From: Haliotis asinina
Taxonomy: Eukaryota; Mollusca; Gastropoda; Lepetellida; Haliotidae
Length of the DNA: 64,000 nt
Assembly (NCBI RefSeq): GCF_037392515.1
Contig: NC_090288.1
Location: forward strand, 11,662,969-11,726,968
Direction of reading: 5' to 3'
The translations under genes were made by a program, and so were the position numbers. Below the pieces are notes generated by a model. The model had not been told where the DNA came from. It was given only the letters and a program-made list of their open reading frames with translations, and searched no databases. Positions 44,883 to 57,085 of the stretch are shown here, piece by piece (the stretch's first letter is position 1; each line of letters opens with the position of its first letter).

Positions 44883-46452
44883 TTAGCCACAGAGTTAACA
44901 TATGTGTACTGGACATAAATAATTAGTGATATGTGTAAATTTGGATAATATGAATAATGACCTATTTATTCATTGACACACTGATGAAATATCAATCTTA
45001 AAAATACCAATATCCCTGACGTAGTTTGTCCAGCATGTTGGTTGACACACGTCATCGATTCCAAGATACACAGATCGATGCTAATGCTGAATTGTCTGGT
45101 CTAGACTCCTCTTGAACAGTGTCATTGATGTCTTTTACTCCTTCCAAAATAATCAGCCCTGAACTTAGGCGATGATTTAACTTTATATCGATGCCTGATG
45201 GCTCTGACCTTAACTTCAATCCAGTTTATACAGCAATCGGAGAAAGACAGAGTCCGAGTTGGACAGGGTGCACTGTACACATTTGGTTCCCTTATTTATA
45301 ATAGGTACTGAGAAAATCGGCTCCCATCAGGGATACCGTGCATAAAGTTCGGAAACACATAACAAGGGCCATAACTCTGTAAAGAATTGTAAAACGGCTG
45401 CCGTTTTTGAATTTAATCGAGCATTTGTGTCCTGAAAATACATTGCATTACACATTTGGTTTCTCTACTTATGACGGCTTTTGAGAAAATCTGTCCCTAT
45501 TGGGGATCCCGTGTACTAAGTGAAGAAACACATGACAAGGGACATAACTCTGGAAAGAAGAATCATAACGCGGTTTCCGTTTTCGAAGTCCATCAAGACA
45601 TTTATTTGGATCCCAATCCGTAACGGTTTTTCTAAAAATCTGTCCCCATTTTCTGGGAGGGAGGAACGGACGGGGAGACGGAGCTAAAAGCAATATTCCT
45701 CTGAGGTCTCGCACTTCGTGGCGGGGCATAATTAGAGTGGTGTTACTGGTATTCTAAAATACAGTGTATTGCAGAGACTGTAACTGGTGATGTTTGGTTC
45801 AAACGCTACTGTGAGCAAGCTTGTCAAAATATACACTGCCATTTAGCTTGAGAGAGTTGTTGACAGTTGAGATTTGTTGGGGAAAGCGGTTGACAGCCAT
45901 GAAATAGACACACTTCACGACATCTAGGGTAACACCTTAACCCTTACAAGGAATAGATAAAGATTGCACCCCGAAAAGCTAACGCTCACCTGTTTCGGTG
46001 CCGGTGTTTGTGGTCATTGGTGAAGGCGCCGTAAACCACATGGAGAGTTAAAATATCCTTGCATGATAGAAAAACATATCTGCTCTTTAGATCACAATAT
46101 GGTCATTTCTCATACTGTCATTCAAACAGTAAAGCCATAATCTATGGCTAGCAGCGGTAATGATTTTAAAAGGGTGAACCCATTTTGTTCTTGGTAACAA
46201 GAAGTGATAAGAGAACACTCCAACCACAAGACCACTACCGCTTCCTTTGGAAATAAGGGTGGACTGATAAACAGGGATGGGTGGAAAGACGGGTGTAATG
46301 AGGAGAATGACCAGCTTGGGGGAGAGGGGTGTGATAGATGAGTGTTGGGGTATTTGTTGCCACCGGAAATAAGTGTGGGGTGGACTTTAGAGTAACGTGA
46401 GGTGAACTTCACAGTCTTCACCCATAACGTCATCACTTCGATCTGATTCTAG

Positions 46453-47037
46453 CATCAGCACTGATTTCACCCAAAGACGACGTCAACCCCATTTGTTTGA
46501 CGACGACGCAGACACTGATCGCCCACCCGACGAAGTGTGCCCAGTACTACAACTGCAGTGCCCCCGCCGCTAAACTAAACTGGGAGAAAAACCTACAAGA
46601 GTGTCAACCGCCTCAACTGTACAATCCCGACACACAGAGATGTGAACACTACAGCATGGTCCAGTGTGGCAACAGAGCAGAACCCCTGGGGAAATGTTAG
46701 TATCCTGGCTTCTAATCTCTATCTTGAACCCAAGAGAATGAACATTGGTTTAACGGTTTAACATCGCACACAGCAGTATTGGACAATTTATAACCTTGTG
46801 TTATGTCTGTTTCCAGGTGAGTATACCAGATACGCATGTCTCGGGGGAAAAGACTGTGGGCCACCCTGTTACATCAACAGCCCCTCCTGCAGGAACCGTC
46901 CCGACGGCCTCAACGCCTACCCAAATCGTCCCGGCTCCGGCTACTACACCGTGTGCGTGAATCAGAGACTGGTCTACACCGGGGTGTGTGGCGATTCTAA
47001 AATCTTTAACGCTACACTGCGTGCTTGCCAATGTTAG
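46453..47037 (+). pseudogene. B2: type B CBM14 gene lacking its signal exon (exons 46453-46695 and 46817-47037)
   Basis: Both module exons are intact and almost identical to B1 and B3 (HPTKCAQYYNC, ECQPPQLYNPDTQRC, YACLGGKDCGPPC, IFNATLRACQC, TAG). Splice sites are kept: TTCTAG before exon 2, T|GTTAGT after it and TTTCCAG before exon 3. AATAAA is at 47069-47074. The upstream segment carrying promoter and signal exon in B1 and B3 is deleted. As it stands it would not make a secreted protein unless spliced to an upstream signal exon. The lack of damage in its exons means the loss is recent or the exons are still used. Confidence 0.75.
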
Positions 47038-47174
47038 TAAATATATGTTGTTGTAAAATCACACTGAAAATAAAGCAGTTGAACCACGATGCAGCTATTT
47101 CTCATCTCTTAACCCTCGGGGCTACCCCATCGTGGGGAGTAAACTTATCACTAATATTGCCATCAGGAGTACAT

Positions 47175-47335
47175 ACGGGGAGGTAGAATAGCCTAGTGTT
47201 AAAGCGTTCGCTCGTCACGCCGAAGAACGGGTTCCATTCCCCATATTTCGCACAATGTGTGAAGCCCATTTTGTGGTTTCCTCCGTCATGATATTGCTGC
47301 TAATTACGGTAAAATAATAAGTCACTCAACCACTA
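47175..47335 (+). repeat. SINE-2
   Basis: GGAGGTAGAATAGCCTAGTG, CGTTCGCTCGTCACGCCG, then GTGTGAAGCCCATTTTGTGG. Paralogue at 52598-52750. Confidence 0.8.
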
Positions 47336-48124
47336 ACATTGAATGTGTGTCCAAAACAGAACCATATTATTAATATATATGATATAGGTGTCACAACGAT
47401 TGATGTATTACATATACACACTTAATTAGATAATCAATATAGCGCTGAAACAAGCTTTCAGGACATCTGACATTGCATTTGCGTCAGTCATTGAACGTCA
47501 GATGACTAAAGATTTTGATGAGTGGCCAAATTAAAACGATATCAGTATCGCGTGAGTTCACCTTTATTCTCTACCGGGTAACTCTAAGATCCGGTTAGAA
47601 TTGATCATCAGTAACCCATGCTTGTCGTGAGGGGCAACTTACGGGATCGGGTTGTCAGGTTCGCACATGTTATCTGTTCCTAATTGGTTATGTCGATGCT
47701 CATGTAGGAGACTTAACAGAAATTCTACCAGACACCGGGACTGGTAACTTTGGAAACGTACCAATATTTCGCCAAAGTTGCCAGACCAACTTTAATTTCA
47801 TATTTCAGCTCAGCAATAATGTGTGTGTGTGTGTGTGCGTGCGCGTGTGTGTTGGTATTTGAGTGTCTTCCCATTTCACTTGGTACAATCTCCCTAGTTT
47901 TGATCATGAAACAATGTAAATGCTACTTACTGTTTTTTTCAACATTTAATTTCACATTTAATTACCGTTAACTTCCTAACTGGCAGGATCTTAGTATCAA
48001 AGATGTCAAACATTGTTCATACTAATTTTCAGACTTTAAGTAAAGTGCCTTGAACACTCTCGAGAAGCTTCTTGTTACTGGTAGACTGAAAACTCAGTCT
48101 GGATGTGATATATTTAGTTCCCAG

Positions 48125-48354
48125 GTGAGTATGACCTGTACCATTGTCCGTATAACTGTGGGCCACCACGTGACTTCTAAAGCCCCTCCTGTAGGAACGT
48201 CTCCGACGGGGCCCACGCCGACAAATAGAAAACGAACAGTCGTCATTACAATGTGTGTTTCAATCAGCGATTGGGCATGTGTCTTATTGTACCTGGCTGG
48301 CCAACTGTGTTTAACACGACACTTCGCATGTGCGTTACTCAGTATATGGTTTGA
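48125..48354 (+). pseudogene. Dead third-module exon downstream of B2
   Basis: Paralogue of 41813-42043 with the same in-frame TAG (48226-48228) and an extra TAA at 48178-48180. The shared stop shows the exon was dead before the segment duplicated. Confidence 0.7.
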
Positions 48355-48609
48355 AAAAAAAAAGAAATCAAAGCTTATGCCAGCAATGGATGGACCAATT
48401 GTGACTCACCAAAGGGTAAATGAGTTCAGAAAACTGAAACAGACTCCTCTTCAACAGTGTCATTGATATCTTTTACTCTTTCAAAAATAATCAGGCCTGA
48501 AATTCTGCGATGATTTAACTTTATAATGAGAAGCATCTTCTAGGGACAGACCGAAACATCGCCACAAACTTCAGATCCCCTGACCTTCATCTGAACACGT
48601 AATTCACTC

Positions 48610-49262
48610 GGCCCAAAGGTGAAGGGGCGGTTTAGTGGTTTAAGCTTTCGTTAGTCACGCTTAAGACCCGGGTTCGATTCCCTCTTGGGTACAATGCATG
48701 GAGTCTGTTTCTTGTGTCGCCAACAACGACATTATCTACATTTGTCTCCATCCGCATCAATGAGTAGAATAGGTCTTCAGCAACTCATGCTTGTCATAAA
48801 AGGCGACTATGCTTGCCGTAAGAGGCGACTAACGGTGGTCAGGCTCTCTGATTTGGTTGACACACGTCATCGATTCCCAGATACGCAGATCGATGCCAAT
48901 GCTGATTTGTCTGGTCTAACTTCGATTTTTTACAGACCGTCGCCATATAGGTGGAATATTGCTGAGTGTGGAGTAAAACTAAACTCACTCAACAATTCTT
49001 TGTTGGTGCTCCTCCCAATGTACTTCCAGTAGCCATGTACTAGGTGCTAGGTTGACGGTGGGGTAGCCAAGTGGTTAAAGAGCCACGCCGGGTTCGATTC
49101 CCCATGAATATGCCGTCGTGGTATTCCTGGAATACTGCCGAAAGCGGAGTAGATCTCAACTCACTCACTCACTCACCACATGGAAAAGATGTTTGAAGCC
49201 CATTTCTGGTGTCATCCCGAAGTGATATTGCTGAAATATTGCTAAAAGCGGCGTAAAACTGA
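48610..49262. repeat. SINE-2, SINE-1 (reverse), SINE-2 trio, copy of 42300-42940
   Basis: Same order and orientation as in copy 1: SINE-2 (48610-48725), SINE-1 reverse (48760-48990), SINE-2 (49055-49262). Confidence 0.75.
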
Positions 49263-51000
49263 TTGTAACTGACGTATTTCCTGAAAAGACTGTGTTTAGT
49301 TCGGACCGGCTTCACACCGACTAAAAAGTCCGAATTAGACAGCAGCCTGAGTTAGACAGAAATTAGTTATACGGATGCCTGATGGCTCTGACCTTAACTT
49401 CAATCCAGTTCATACTGCAATCCGAGAAAGACAGAGTCCGATTTGGACAGAGTGCACTGTACCACATTTGGTTCCCTTATTTATAATAGGTACTGTGAAA
49501 ATCTGCTCCCATCAGGGATACCGTGCATTAAGTTAAGAAACACATAACAAGGGCCATAACTCTGTAAAGAATTGTAAAACGGCTGCCGTTTCCGAATTTA
49601 ATCTTGCCATTTGTGTCCTGAAAATACACATTTGGTGTTTGGCATAACTCTGTAAAGAAGAATCATAACACGGTTTTCGTTTTCGAAGTCCATCAAGACA
49701 TTTATTTGGATCCCAATCCGTAACGGTTTTTCTAAAAATCTGTCCCCATTTTCTGGGAGGGAGGAACGGACGGGCAGACGGAGCTAAAAGCAATATTCCC
49801 CTGAGGTCTCGCATTTCGTGGTGGGGGGATAATTAAAGTGGAGTTACTGGTTATTCTAAAATACTGTATATTGCAGAGACTGTAAATGGTTATGTTTGTT
49901 TTGTTACTGTGAGCGAACTTGTCAAAACGCACATTGCCATTTAACTTGAGAGAGTTGTTGACAGTTGAGATTTGTTGGGGAAAGCGGTTGACAGCCATGA
50001 AATAGACACACTTCACGACATCTAGGGTAACACCTTAACCCTTACAAGGAATAGATAAAGATTGCACCCCGAAAAGCTAACGCTCACCTGTTTCAGTGCC
50101 CGTGTTTGTGGTCATTGGTGAAGGCGCCCTACACCACACGGAGAGTTAAAATATCCTTGCATGATAGAAAAACATATCTGCTCTTTAGATCACAATATGG
50201 TCATTTCTCATACTGTCATTCAAATGTTCAAGAGCTGGTAAATTGTAGGTTACATTAAGTACGTGCGAGTGAAGTCACACTTATTCCATGTTCCGCCTTG
50301 TCTGATAACGGCTGTGGGAACGTCAGTGGGAACAACGTACTCTTCGTCCAAGAAGTCGTATCTCATAACTACCACAAGCACCTGTCCCGGAGCAGATACA
50401 GCGTTGGGAAGGTAAATGTTCGTTATATGTACCAGACTGTATGATACAATAATTAGAAGGAAGTGGAATAATATTCAACTAAGACATGCCAGAAGAATTA
50501 TATGTGATGCATACATATGTATTCGCCATTTTGACTTCCTTCTAATTGTATGCTCACCGTGTAAATCTGACCTTTGAATAATATATGTTGTAGATAAATT
50601 GATTATAACACACACAAACACAGACACAGTGAGAGAGACACACACACACACACTTTCACACACTCATACACACAGACAGAATCACATACACATGTGTGTG
50701 GTGTTTGTGCACATTCCATCTATATTAAGAACATACAACATTGACGAGTGAGACAGACATACGTTAATTAGGACTTTACATTATAATGGAAGTGGTTGGC
50801 GTTTTAACTGACCATGCTTTTTAAAATCCATTCTAAGTGGACCTCAGACAATATATTTGTAGTTAACTTGATATGTCCATTCCAGCTTTGAGTAGCGCCA
50901 GTCTGTTTAAGATACAACACCTGAAATTTCGTTTCTATCATCTCCAACATAGTAATGCATGGGATTGTTTTCATGTAGACGTGGATCCTACAGACCCATG

Positions 51001-51207
51001 ATGAACGAGTGTCGTGTGTTGTGCTTGCTGATGGCGCTGATGGTCGCCCAGGAGTCATGTAAGCAGATCTCGCTTTTTGTATTATTGTGTTTGTTGTGTC
51101 TTTTGTGTGACTCTGTTATGTGTTTTGCAGGTGGATGTTGTATTTTGTATCGTCGACGTTATGGAAGTATGTGCTGTTGTGATTGTGCAAGAGAGAGAGA
51201 GAGACAC

Positions 51208-51240
<33 letters not shown>

Positions 51241-52456
51241 TGCTGTGTTGCTGTTTTGTGTGAGAGAGAATGAGTGCGTTTTGCTGTGCCGTTTTGTCTA
51301 TTGTATTGTGTTGTACTATTTTGGCCGTGTTGTCTGTTGTGTGGAGTGTATAGAGAAAGAGGGAGATTTGTTTTGTCGAAGGAATAGGTAAGTGAGTGAG
51401 CTTTAAATAAACTAAGGGATCGTTCATAACATAATCTATGGCTAGTAATGGTGATGATGTTAAAAGAGTCAACCCATGTTGCTCTTGGTAACACCGATAA
51501 CACGGTAACATAGGGTGATAACGCCATGAAACGTTTGAACACATTGTACCCGTGTGGGAAATCCGAGTGATAAGAGAACATTCCAACCACAAGACCACCT
51601 ACCGCTTCCTTTGGAAATAAGGGCAGACTGAAAAAAACAGGTTTTGGTGGAAAGAGGGGTGTAATGAGGAGCATGACCAGCTTGGGCTGCAGACCCTCCT
51701 GCAGTGTTGGGGTGCATGTTGTCGCCGGGAACAAGTGTGGGGTGGACTTTAGAGTAACGTGAGGTGAACTTCACAGCCTTCACCCATAACTTCATCACTT
51801 CGATCTGATTACAGCATCGGCACTGATTTCACCCAAAGACGACGTCAACCCCATTTGTTTGACGACGACGCAGACACTGATCGCTCACCCGACGAAGTGT
51901 GCCCAGTACTACAACTGCAGTGCCCCCGCCGCTAAACTAAACTGGGAGAAAAACCTACAAGAGTGTCAACCGCCTCAACTGTACAATCCCGACACACAGA
52001 GATGTGAACACTACAGCATGGTCCAGTGTGGCAACAGAGCAGAACCCCTGGGGAAATGTTAGTATCCTGGCTTCTAATCTCTATCTTGAACCCAAGAGAA
52101 TGAACATTGGTTTAACGGTTTAACATCGCACACAGCAGTATTCCACTTACATGTCATCGTATCTAAATTGCGCAATCGCTGCTCATTGTTTACAACCTTG
52201 GACAATTTATAAGCTTGTGTTATGTCTGTTTCCAGGTGAGTATACCAGATACGCATGTCTCGGGGGAAAAGACTGTGGGCCACCCTGTTACATCAACAGC
52301 CCCTCCTGCAGGAACCGTCCCGACGGCCTCAACGCCTACCCAAATCGTCCCGGCTCCGGCTACTACACCGTGTGCGTGAATCAGAGACTGGTCTACATCG
52401 GGGTGTGTGGCGATTCTAAAATCTTTGACGCTACACTTCGTGCCTGCCAATGTTAG
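51001..52456 (+). CDS. B3: two-module CBM14 secreted protein, 173 aa (exons 51001-51058, 51815-52057, 52236-52456)
   Basis: Signal exon MNECRVLCLLMALMVAQES, with a second in-frame ATG immediately upstream at 50998. The CBM14 module in exon 2 (HPTKCAQYYNC, ECQPPQLYNPDTQRC) and variant module in exon 3 (YACLGGKDCGPPC, LVYIGVC, IFDATLRACQC) end in TAG. Exon lengths and phase-1 splice sites are the same as in B1. Clear AATAAA at 52488-52493. Differences from B1 are few (for example Leu to Gln in the signal, Thr155 to Ile, and Asn165 to Asp), so the duplication is recent. Extracellular glycan binding is inferred from the family. Confidence 0.87.
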
Positions 52457-52597
52457 CAAATATATGTTGTTGTAAAATCACAGTGAAAATAAAGCAGTTA
52501 AACAACGATGCAGTTATTTATCAGCTCTTAACCCTCGGTGCTACCCCATCGTGGGGGGTAAGCGTATCACTAATGTGACCTCCAGGAGTACATACGG

Positions 52598-52750
52598 GGA
52601 GGTAGAATAGCCTAGTGTTAAAGCGTTCGCTCGTCACGCCGAAGAACGGGTTCCATTCCCCATATTTCGCACAATGTGTGAAGCCCATTTTGTGGTTTCC
52701 TCCGTCATGATATTGCTGCTAATTACGGCAAAATAATAAGTCACTCAACC
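52598..52750 (+). repeat. SINE-2
   Basis: Paralogue of 47175-47335, inherited through segmental duplication. Confidence 0.75.
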
Positions 52751-52999
52751 ACTAACATTGAATGTGTGTCCAAAACTTAACTATATTATTAATGTATATA
52801 ATATAGGTGTCACAACGATTGATGTATTACATATACACACTTAATTAGATAATCAATATAGCGCTGAAACAAGCTTTCAGGACATCTGACATTGCATTTG
52901 CGTCAGTCATTGAACGTCAGATGACTAAAGATTTTGATGAGTGGCCAAATTAAAACGATATCAGTATCGCGTGAGTTCACCTTTATTCTCTACCGGGTA

Positions 53000-53095
53000 A
53001 CTCTAAGATCCGGTCACTGGATTGTCTGGTCTGTATTGTTTATATACAGATACCATATACCTGGAATATTGCTGAATGCGACGTAAAACTAACTA
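53000..53095 (-). repeat. SINE-1 fragment
   Basis: CACTGGATTGTCTGGTCTG then TGGAATATTGCTGAATGCGA on the plus strand. Confidence 0.6.
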
Positions 53096-53290
53096 ACTAT
53101 TCTCAAGAGAATCCCGTATTCGACGAGGCATGCTCCTAATAAAATGTCACTGTCAGTTTGTTTCATCCCATCCCACTCTTCCTTCTGGGCAGTCCCAAGT
53201 TCCATCAGAGAGGTCGGTGGTTGTTGCCAGTGATATGCTAGCCCAGTAAATATATCCCCGACATGTTCAATGATTGACACGTCTGGACTA
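53095..53290 (-). mobile_element. Tc1/mariner transposase C-terminal relic
   Basis: The reverse-strand reading HWQQPPTSLMELGTAQKEEW then DSDILLGACLVEYGILL resembles the end of Tc1-type transposases (PP.SL.EL...L..EW..I). The match is short and the element ends are not visible. Confidence 0.35.
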
Positions 53291-53944
53291 AGTGCTGATT
53301 TTTTGTTGTTATTAATGTGTCCCCCGATGTGACATTGTTGGAATTTTACAAAAAGTGGCATAAAACTAAACTCACTCACTTACTTACTCACTCACTCACC
53401 CACCCACTGACTGACTCAGGAATTTACACTATGGAGTATCTCCCTTAGATGTACATTTCTTGCAGTGTAATAAATTTTAATTGCAGTATTTTATTTCTGT
53501 TAAAATTCGGTTGAAGTTCATTACATTGTGTTGTAACAATAATTAGCTGTAAGCAGCCGTGATGTATGTAGTAATGCGCATGTTTCGAAGTTATCGACAT
53601 GTTGGCCTGTTGTTTGCACAACATGTATAACGGTGTGAACAAAGAGTGACACTTATCATCAGCGTGGAACCGTAACGTTAACGGGGAATCTGACTCGAAA
53701 CAGCAATCAGATATTCTAAACACCTGTCTCACAACTGTTGCAAACTGTGAACAATACATCCATGAAGAGTGAAAACATCCAATCAGCAGAAAAGGTGATA
53801 GGCCCTGTTCAAAATGTCCTGCATGTTATATACTCAGAGGCAAAAGTCATTGTTACAGTATTTCATCGGTAATCTTGTGAGTGAATTGTTGGATTTGAAC
53901 CCGAGAAAGAGTGTTTCAAAATAATCGCACAAAAGGAACCAAGA

Positions 53945-54625
53945 AGATGTTAGAACTGCACGAAGTTTGCTGGAAGCATGACCTATTCGAGGAAATTGCA
54001 GAGGTCAGACTGCCAGACACTTATCATTTCTACTGAATGATGCATTAAGAAGTGGAGAAAATACATCCATTTATTGTTCCGGACTTGCCAAATCGGGGAA
54101 AATGCTATAGGTATGCTTCAGTCTGGTGCTCGTCAATCCAACATAATAGAAACACCATTGGGCACTTGTGGTGACGTTTTCACCAAATCAAATTGTAGAC
54201 CGTTCATTAGTGGCCCCAATAGCGACCCGACGTCATGACTGAAGGATTCGAACCACACACCAGCGACATAGGTTCCAGACAGCAAACATTACAGCGGTCC
54301 CATACCGGGGGACAGAGGAGTGTCTGCGGGAACAGTTCGACGACGTCTACGTCAACCGTAGAAGATGACGAGCCACTGCTGACGCCAGAACATCAACGTT
54401 GACGTCTCCAGTGGAGCAGACACTTTCGATGTGGAACACGTGTGTGGGATAGATGATTACCGTTTATCAACGTTTTCGTCCTCACCGAGCTGGGGACCTA
54501 TCACGTGAACTAAGCTGTCACCCACTGAACACGTCTGGGGCGAAATGGAGTGACGTTTACGACGTCGTCCGAATCCTTAAACAACTCCCCATAAAATCCG
54601 CCAGGTTCTTGGACTCGCATATGGT
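53945..54625 (+). mobile_element. Tc1/mariner relic, heavily decayed
   Basis: Pieces in several frames resemble a Tc1-type transposase: VSAGTVRRRLRQP, DVSSGAD in the RRLQWSR position, and LSPTEHVWGEME in the DLNPIEHVWDE position. Several deletions separate them. It lies inside what looks like an interrupted copy of the exon-like unit at 62.0 kb. Confidence 0.5.
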
Positions 54626-55339
54626 ATAATCTTACCCAGGAAGGAGCCTGGCCTGCATGACTGCACCAGGTAGGCACGCTCGCTACTGATAGTGTGAAGT
54701 TGTGGACTCGCCTGGGAACACAATCCTGTGTTGTGACTCATTTCTCAATGCCATATGTGTTTTCTGTACGTTATCATGCCTTGCTTTGAAACATTGATCT
54801 GCACATATAATAAAATATCCGTTGTGGCAGTCAAAGTTTAACAGTGACCCGTGTGTGCGTGCGTGTGCATGTGTGTGCATTCGTGCTCGTTTTGACAATT
54901 TTGGGGATTACATTTTCTTAGTAAAGTGCAAATACATGTTGGTTGAGTCCTATTCACATTCAAACTCAAACCGTCAGTGTGAGAAGGCCGGCCTCCAGCT
55001 CACTGTCAGTGAATATAATCACTCCATCACCAGGCTTCCAGAGAAATGGTACAGATCACTTTCTCTGTACCATCTGTTACTCGTTCAGAACAGCTAGTTG
55101 ATATTTGGAACAGACTCGACTGTGTGACTGCAACGTATTGCTTAATATTACCATACACTGTATGTAATATTTTTGTTATATACTTCGCGCACAGGGTGGG
55201 TGGGGGTGAGGATGGGGGGCGCCGTGGACTCAAAATACATTAAGTTAACGCACGGGCTGCTGACATTTCCCATCGTCCCTGCGAAGGAAGAATAAACCAT
55301 AGCATGATCCTACTTACCAACTTTTGGCTTGGCTACTGG

Positions 55340-55520
55340 CTATTTGTATTTGCCGCAATCAGGATCAGACAATCCAGTGATTGACACCATGGGCATCCAT
55401 CTATGTAACTGGGATGACGTGTATTAAGCAAGTCAGCGAGCTTGACCACCCGATTCCGTTAATGGCCTTGTACGACCAGCAAGTGTTCCTGAAGATCAGG
55501 TCTTCACGGGTTCCTGCGTG
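55340..55520 (+). repeat. SINE-1 fragment
   Basis: ATCAGACAATCCAGTGATTG, GTCAGCGAGCTTGACCACCC, GATTCCGTTAATGGCC and CTGAAGATCAGG-like words. Confidence 0.55.
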
Positions 55521-55561
55521 TCAGTGTTACACATCACACGATTCAACTGACAAACTGAAAC

Positions 55562-55815
55562 ACGCGTCAGCTTCATCATGTTCAAGCACACCATAACCGT
55601 GATATTGGAAGGTGTTGACAACGTAACGTAAGATTCTTACCGGCTGCTGAATCAATGTGTCTTTACACCATTGGATCCATTATCAGTTGTCATATCTGCC
55701 GGTAACACTTGGCTGGGTGCCGGAGAGATGACGAGTGCTTGACATCCTGTTGTTACATCATGTAGAACTCATCAAGTTGTCCACAACGGCATCGTCGGCG
55801 TTACGGTAAGTCCTC
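55562..55815 (+). pseudogene. Broken copy of the exon-like unit at 62.0-62.3 kb
   Basis: The match starts at CAGCTTCATCATGTTCAAG and runs through CTTACCGGCTGCTGAATCAA and GTTACATCATGTAGAACTCA to a donor-like GTTACGGTAAGTCCTC. A TAA early in the frame and extra bases later break it. A short preceding part (GAAAGAGTGTTTCAAAA) is displaced to about 53905 by an insertion of about 1.6 kb. Confidence 0.5.
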
Positions 55816-55859
55816 TTTCTGCAGTATCTGAGTTTTGATGGCAAGTAAGTCAGCGACAG

Positions 55860-56350
55860 CTACACATTAGGTTAAGATCATTTGACGACAAAGGAGTCAG
55901 TATGGTCGCTGCTTTAGTCTTGAGATCATGTGAAGGCGAAGGAAACAGTACGATCATGTCGTTGATACTAGATTAAGATAATTTGATAGCGAAGGAAACA
56001 GCATGATTGTTTCGATAGCAATGGATTAAGATCATTTCATAGCGAAGTACACAGTATGAACATAGTCTTGAGATCATTTGATGGCGAAGGAAACAGTATG
56101 TTCGTTTTGATAGCACTGGATTAAGATCATTTGATGACAAAGGAAACAGTATGACCATTTCTTTATTACTGGATTAGGATCATTTGATAGAAAAAGAAAC
56201 AGTATGATATTTCGATAGCACTGTATCAAGATAATTTCATAAACAGTAAGCAGTATGATCATTCAACAGCACTGGATTAAGATCATTTGATGGCGAAGGG
56301 AACAGTATGTTCGTTTCGATAACACCAAGATCATTTGATAGCAATGGAGC
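55860..56350. repeat. 53-bp minisatellite, diverged array
   Basis: About eight degenerate units of the GATTAAGATCATTTGAT, GCGAAGGAAACAGTATG, TTCGTTTCGATAGCACTG type. The same family as 62400-64000, placed likewise just after the exon-like unit's donor. Confidence 0.8.
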
Positions 56351-56468
56351 TGGTATGATCGTTGTGTCAATATTTGCACTATTTCGTTTGACAAAGACAC
56401 GTGACTTGACATATTTGCCCACTCTATAAAACTTTTGCTCGAATTTCGTGCTTCGTGTCTTCATTGTG

Positions 56469-56490
56469 ATGGTGATTGCCATGAGCATGT
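56469..56490 (+). other. Possible remnant of the B4 signal exon
   Basis: The frame LRVFIVMVIAMSM then T|GTAAG lines up with the end of the B1 signal exon (LLMALMVALES then T|GTAAG) and has the right phase. The only in-frame ATG (56469) leaves seven codons, too short for a signal peptide. A TATAAAA lies at about 56424-56430. Confidence 0.25.
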
Positions 56491-56519
56491 GTAAGTTGTA
56501 AATTATCACATCTTTCTTT

Positions 56520-56690
56520 AAAGGGTAGGGTTGCCTAATGGTTAAAGCGTTTGCTTGCCACGCCGAAGGCCAGGGCTCGATTCCCGACAAGGGTACAATG
56601 TGTGAAACCAATTTCTGGTGTGTCCCACCGTGATAATGCTGGAATATCGCTAAAACCCAACTCACTCTTTCACTCACTTTCTTCTAAGCT
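56520..56690 (+). repeat. SINE-2, nearly complete
   Basis: AGGGTTGCCTAATGGTTAAAG, GCTCGATTCCCG, GTGTGAAACCAATTTCTGG, GATAATGCTGGAATATCGCT and a CACTCTTTCACTC tail. Confidence 0.8.
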
Positions 56691-56859
56691 TGGGTTTGAG
56701 GAGCTGGAGAGAGATGCTTGATGTGAGGGTGGGTTGTTGGTGTGAGAAGTGGGTCAGTTTAAAAACGAGTACTTTTATGAGCATACGTGTTTGATGATTG
56801 AAATAAAAGGCTGAGAGGGGTATAGTGCGCGCAAAAGGTGTGTGGTGATGAGAAAGTGA

Positions 56860-57085
56860 GGTGAGTTGGATGCAGTTATTTACAGAGGGGATCAGTGATT
56901 GCGAGAGAGATGCTTTGTTGGTGAGATGGGTGCAACAAGAAGAGCGCGGTGAGAGCGACAGGGCTGCACTGAGTGCGTGAGGGTTGCAATGATTGTGAGA
57001 TGGGTCCAGTGAGCACGAGGCGGGTGGGATGATAAAGAGAGGGGTGCGATGATGGCAAGAGGGGCTTAGTTGAAAAGGGGGCCAG
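56860..57085 (+). repeat. Degenerate GA/TG-rich minisatellite
   Basis: Irregular repeats of GTGAGATGGGTGCA and GTGAGGGTTGCA words, roughly 26-30 bases apart, just upstream of the B4 module exon. Open frames in it are artefacts. Confidence 0.55.

Larger units (their letters stand above)
45030..49270 (+). repeat. Type B segmental duplication, copy 2
   Basis: Collinear with copy 1, but missing about 1.1-1.2 kb equivalent to 39014-40240 (junction at about 46125), which removes exon 1 and the region upstream of it. It gains a SINE-2 at 47175-47335 that copy 1 lacks and copy 3 shares. Confidence 0.8.
49390..52990 (+). repeat. Type B segmental duplication, copy 3
   Basis: Begins in CCAGTTCATACTGCAATCCG and is collinear with copy 1 through gene B3. 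It ends near 53000 inside a truncated SINE-1, so the dead exon and later SINEs are absent. Confidence 0.8.
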
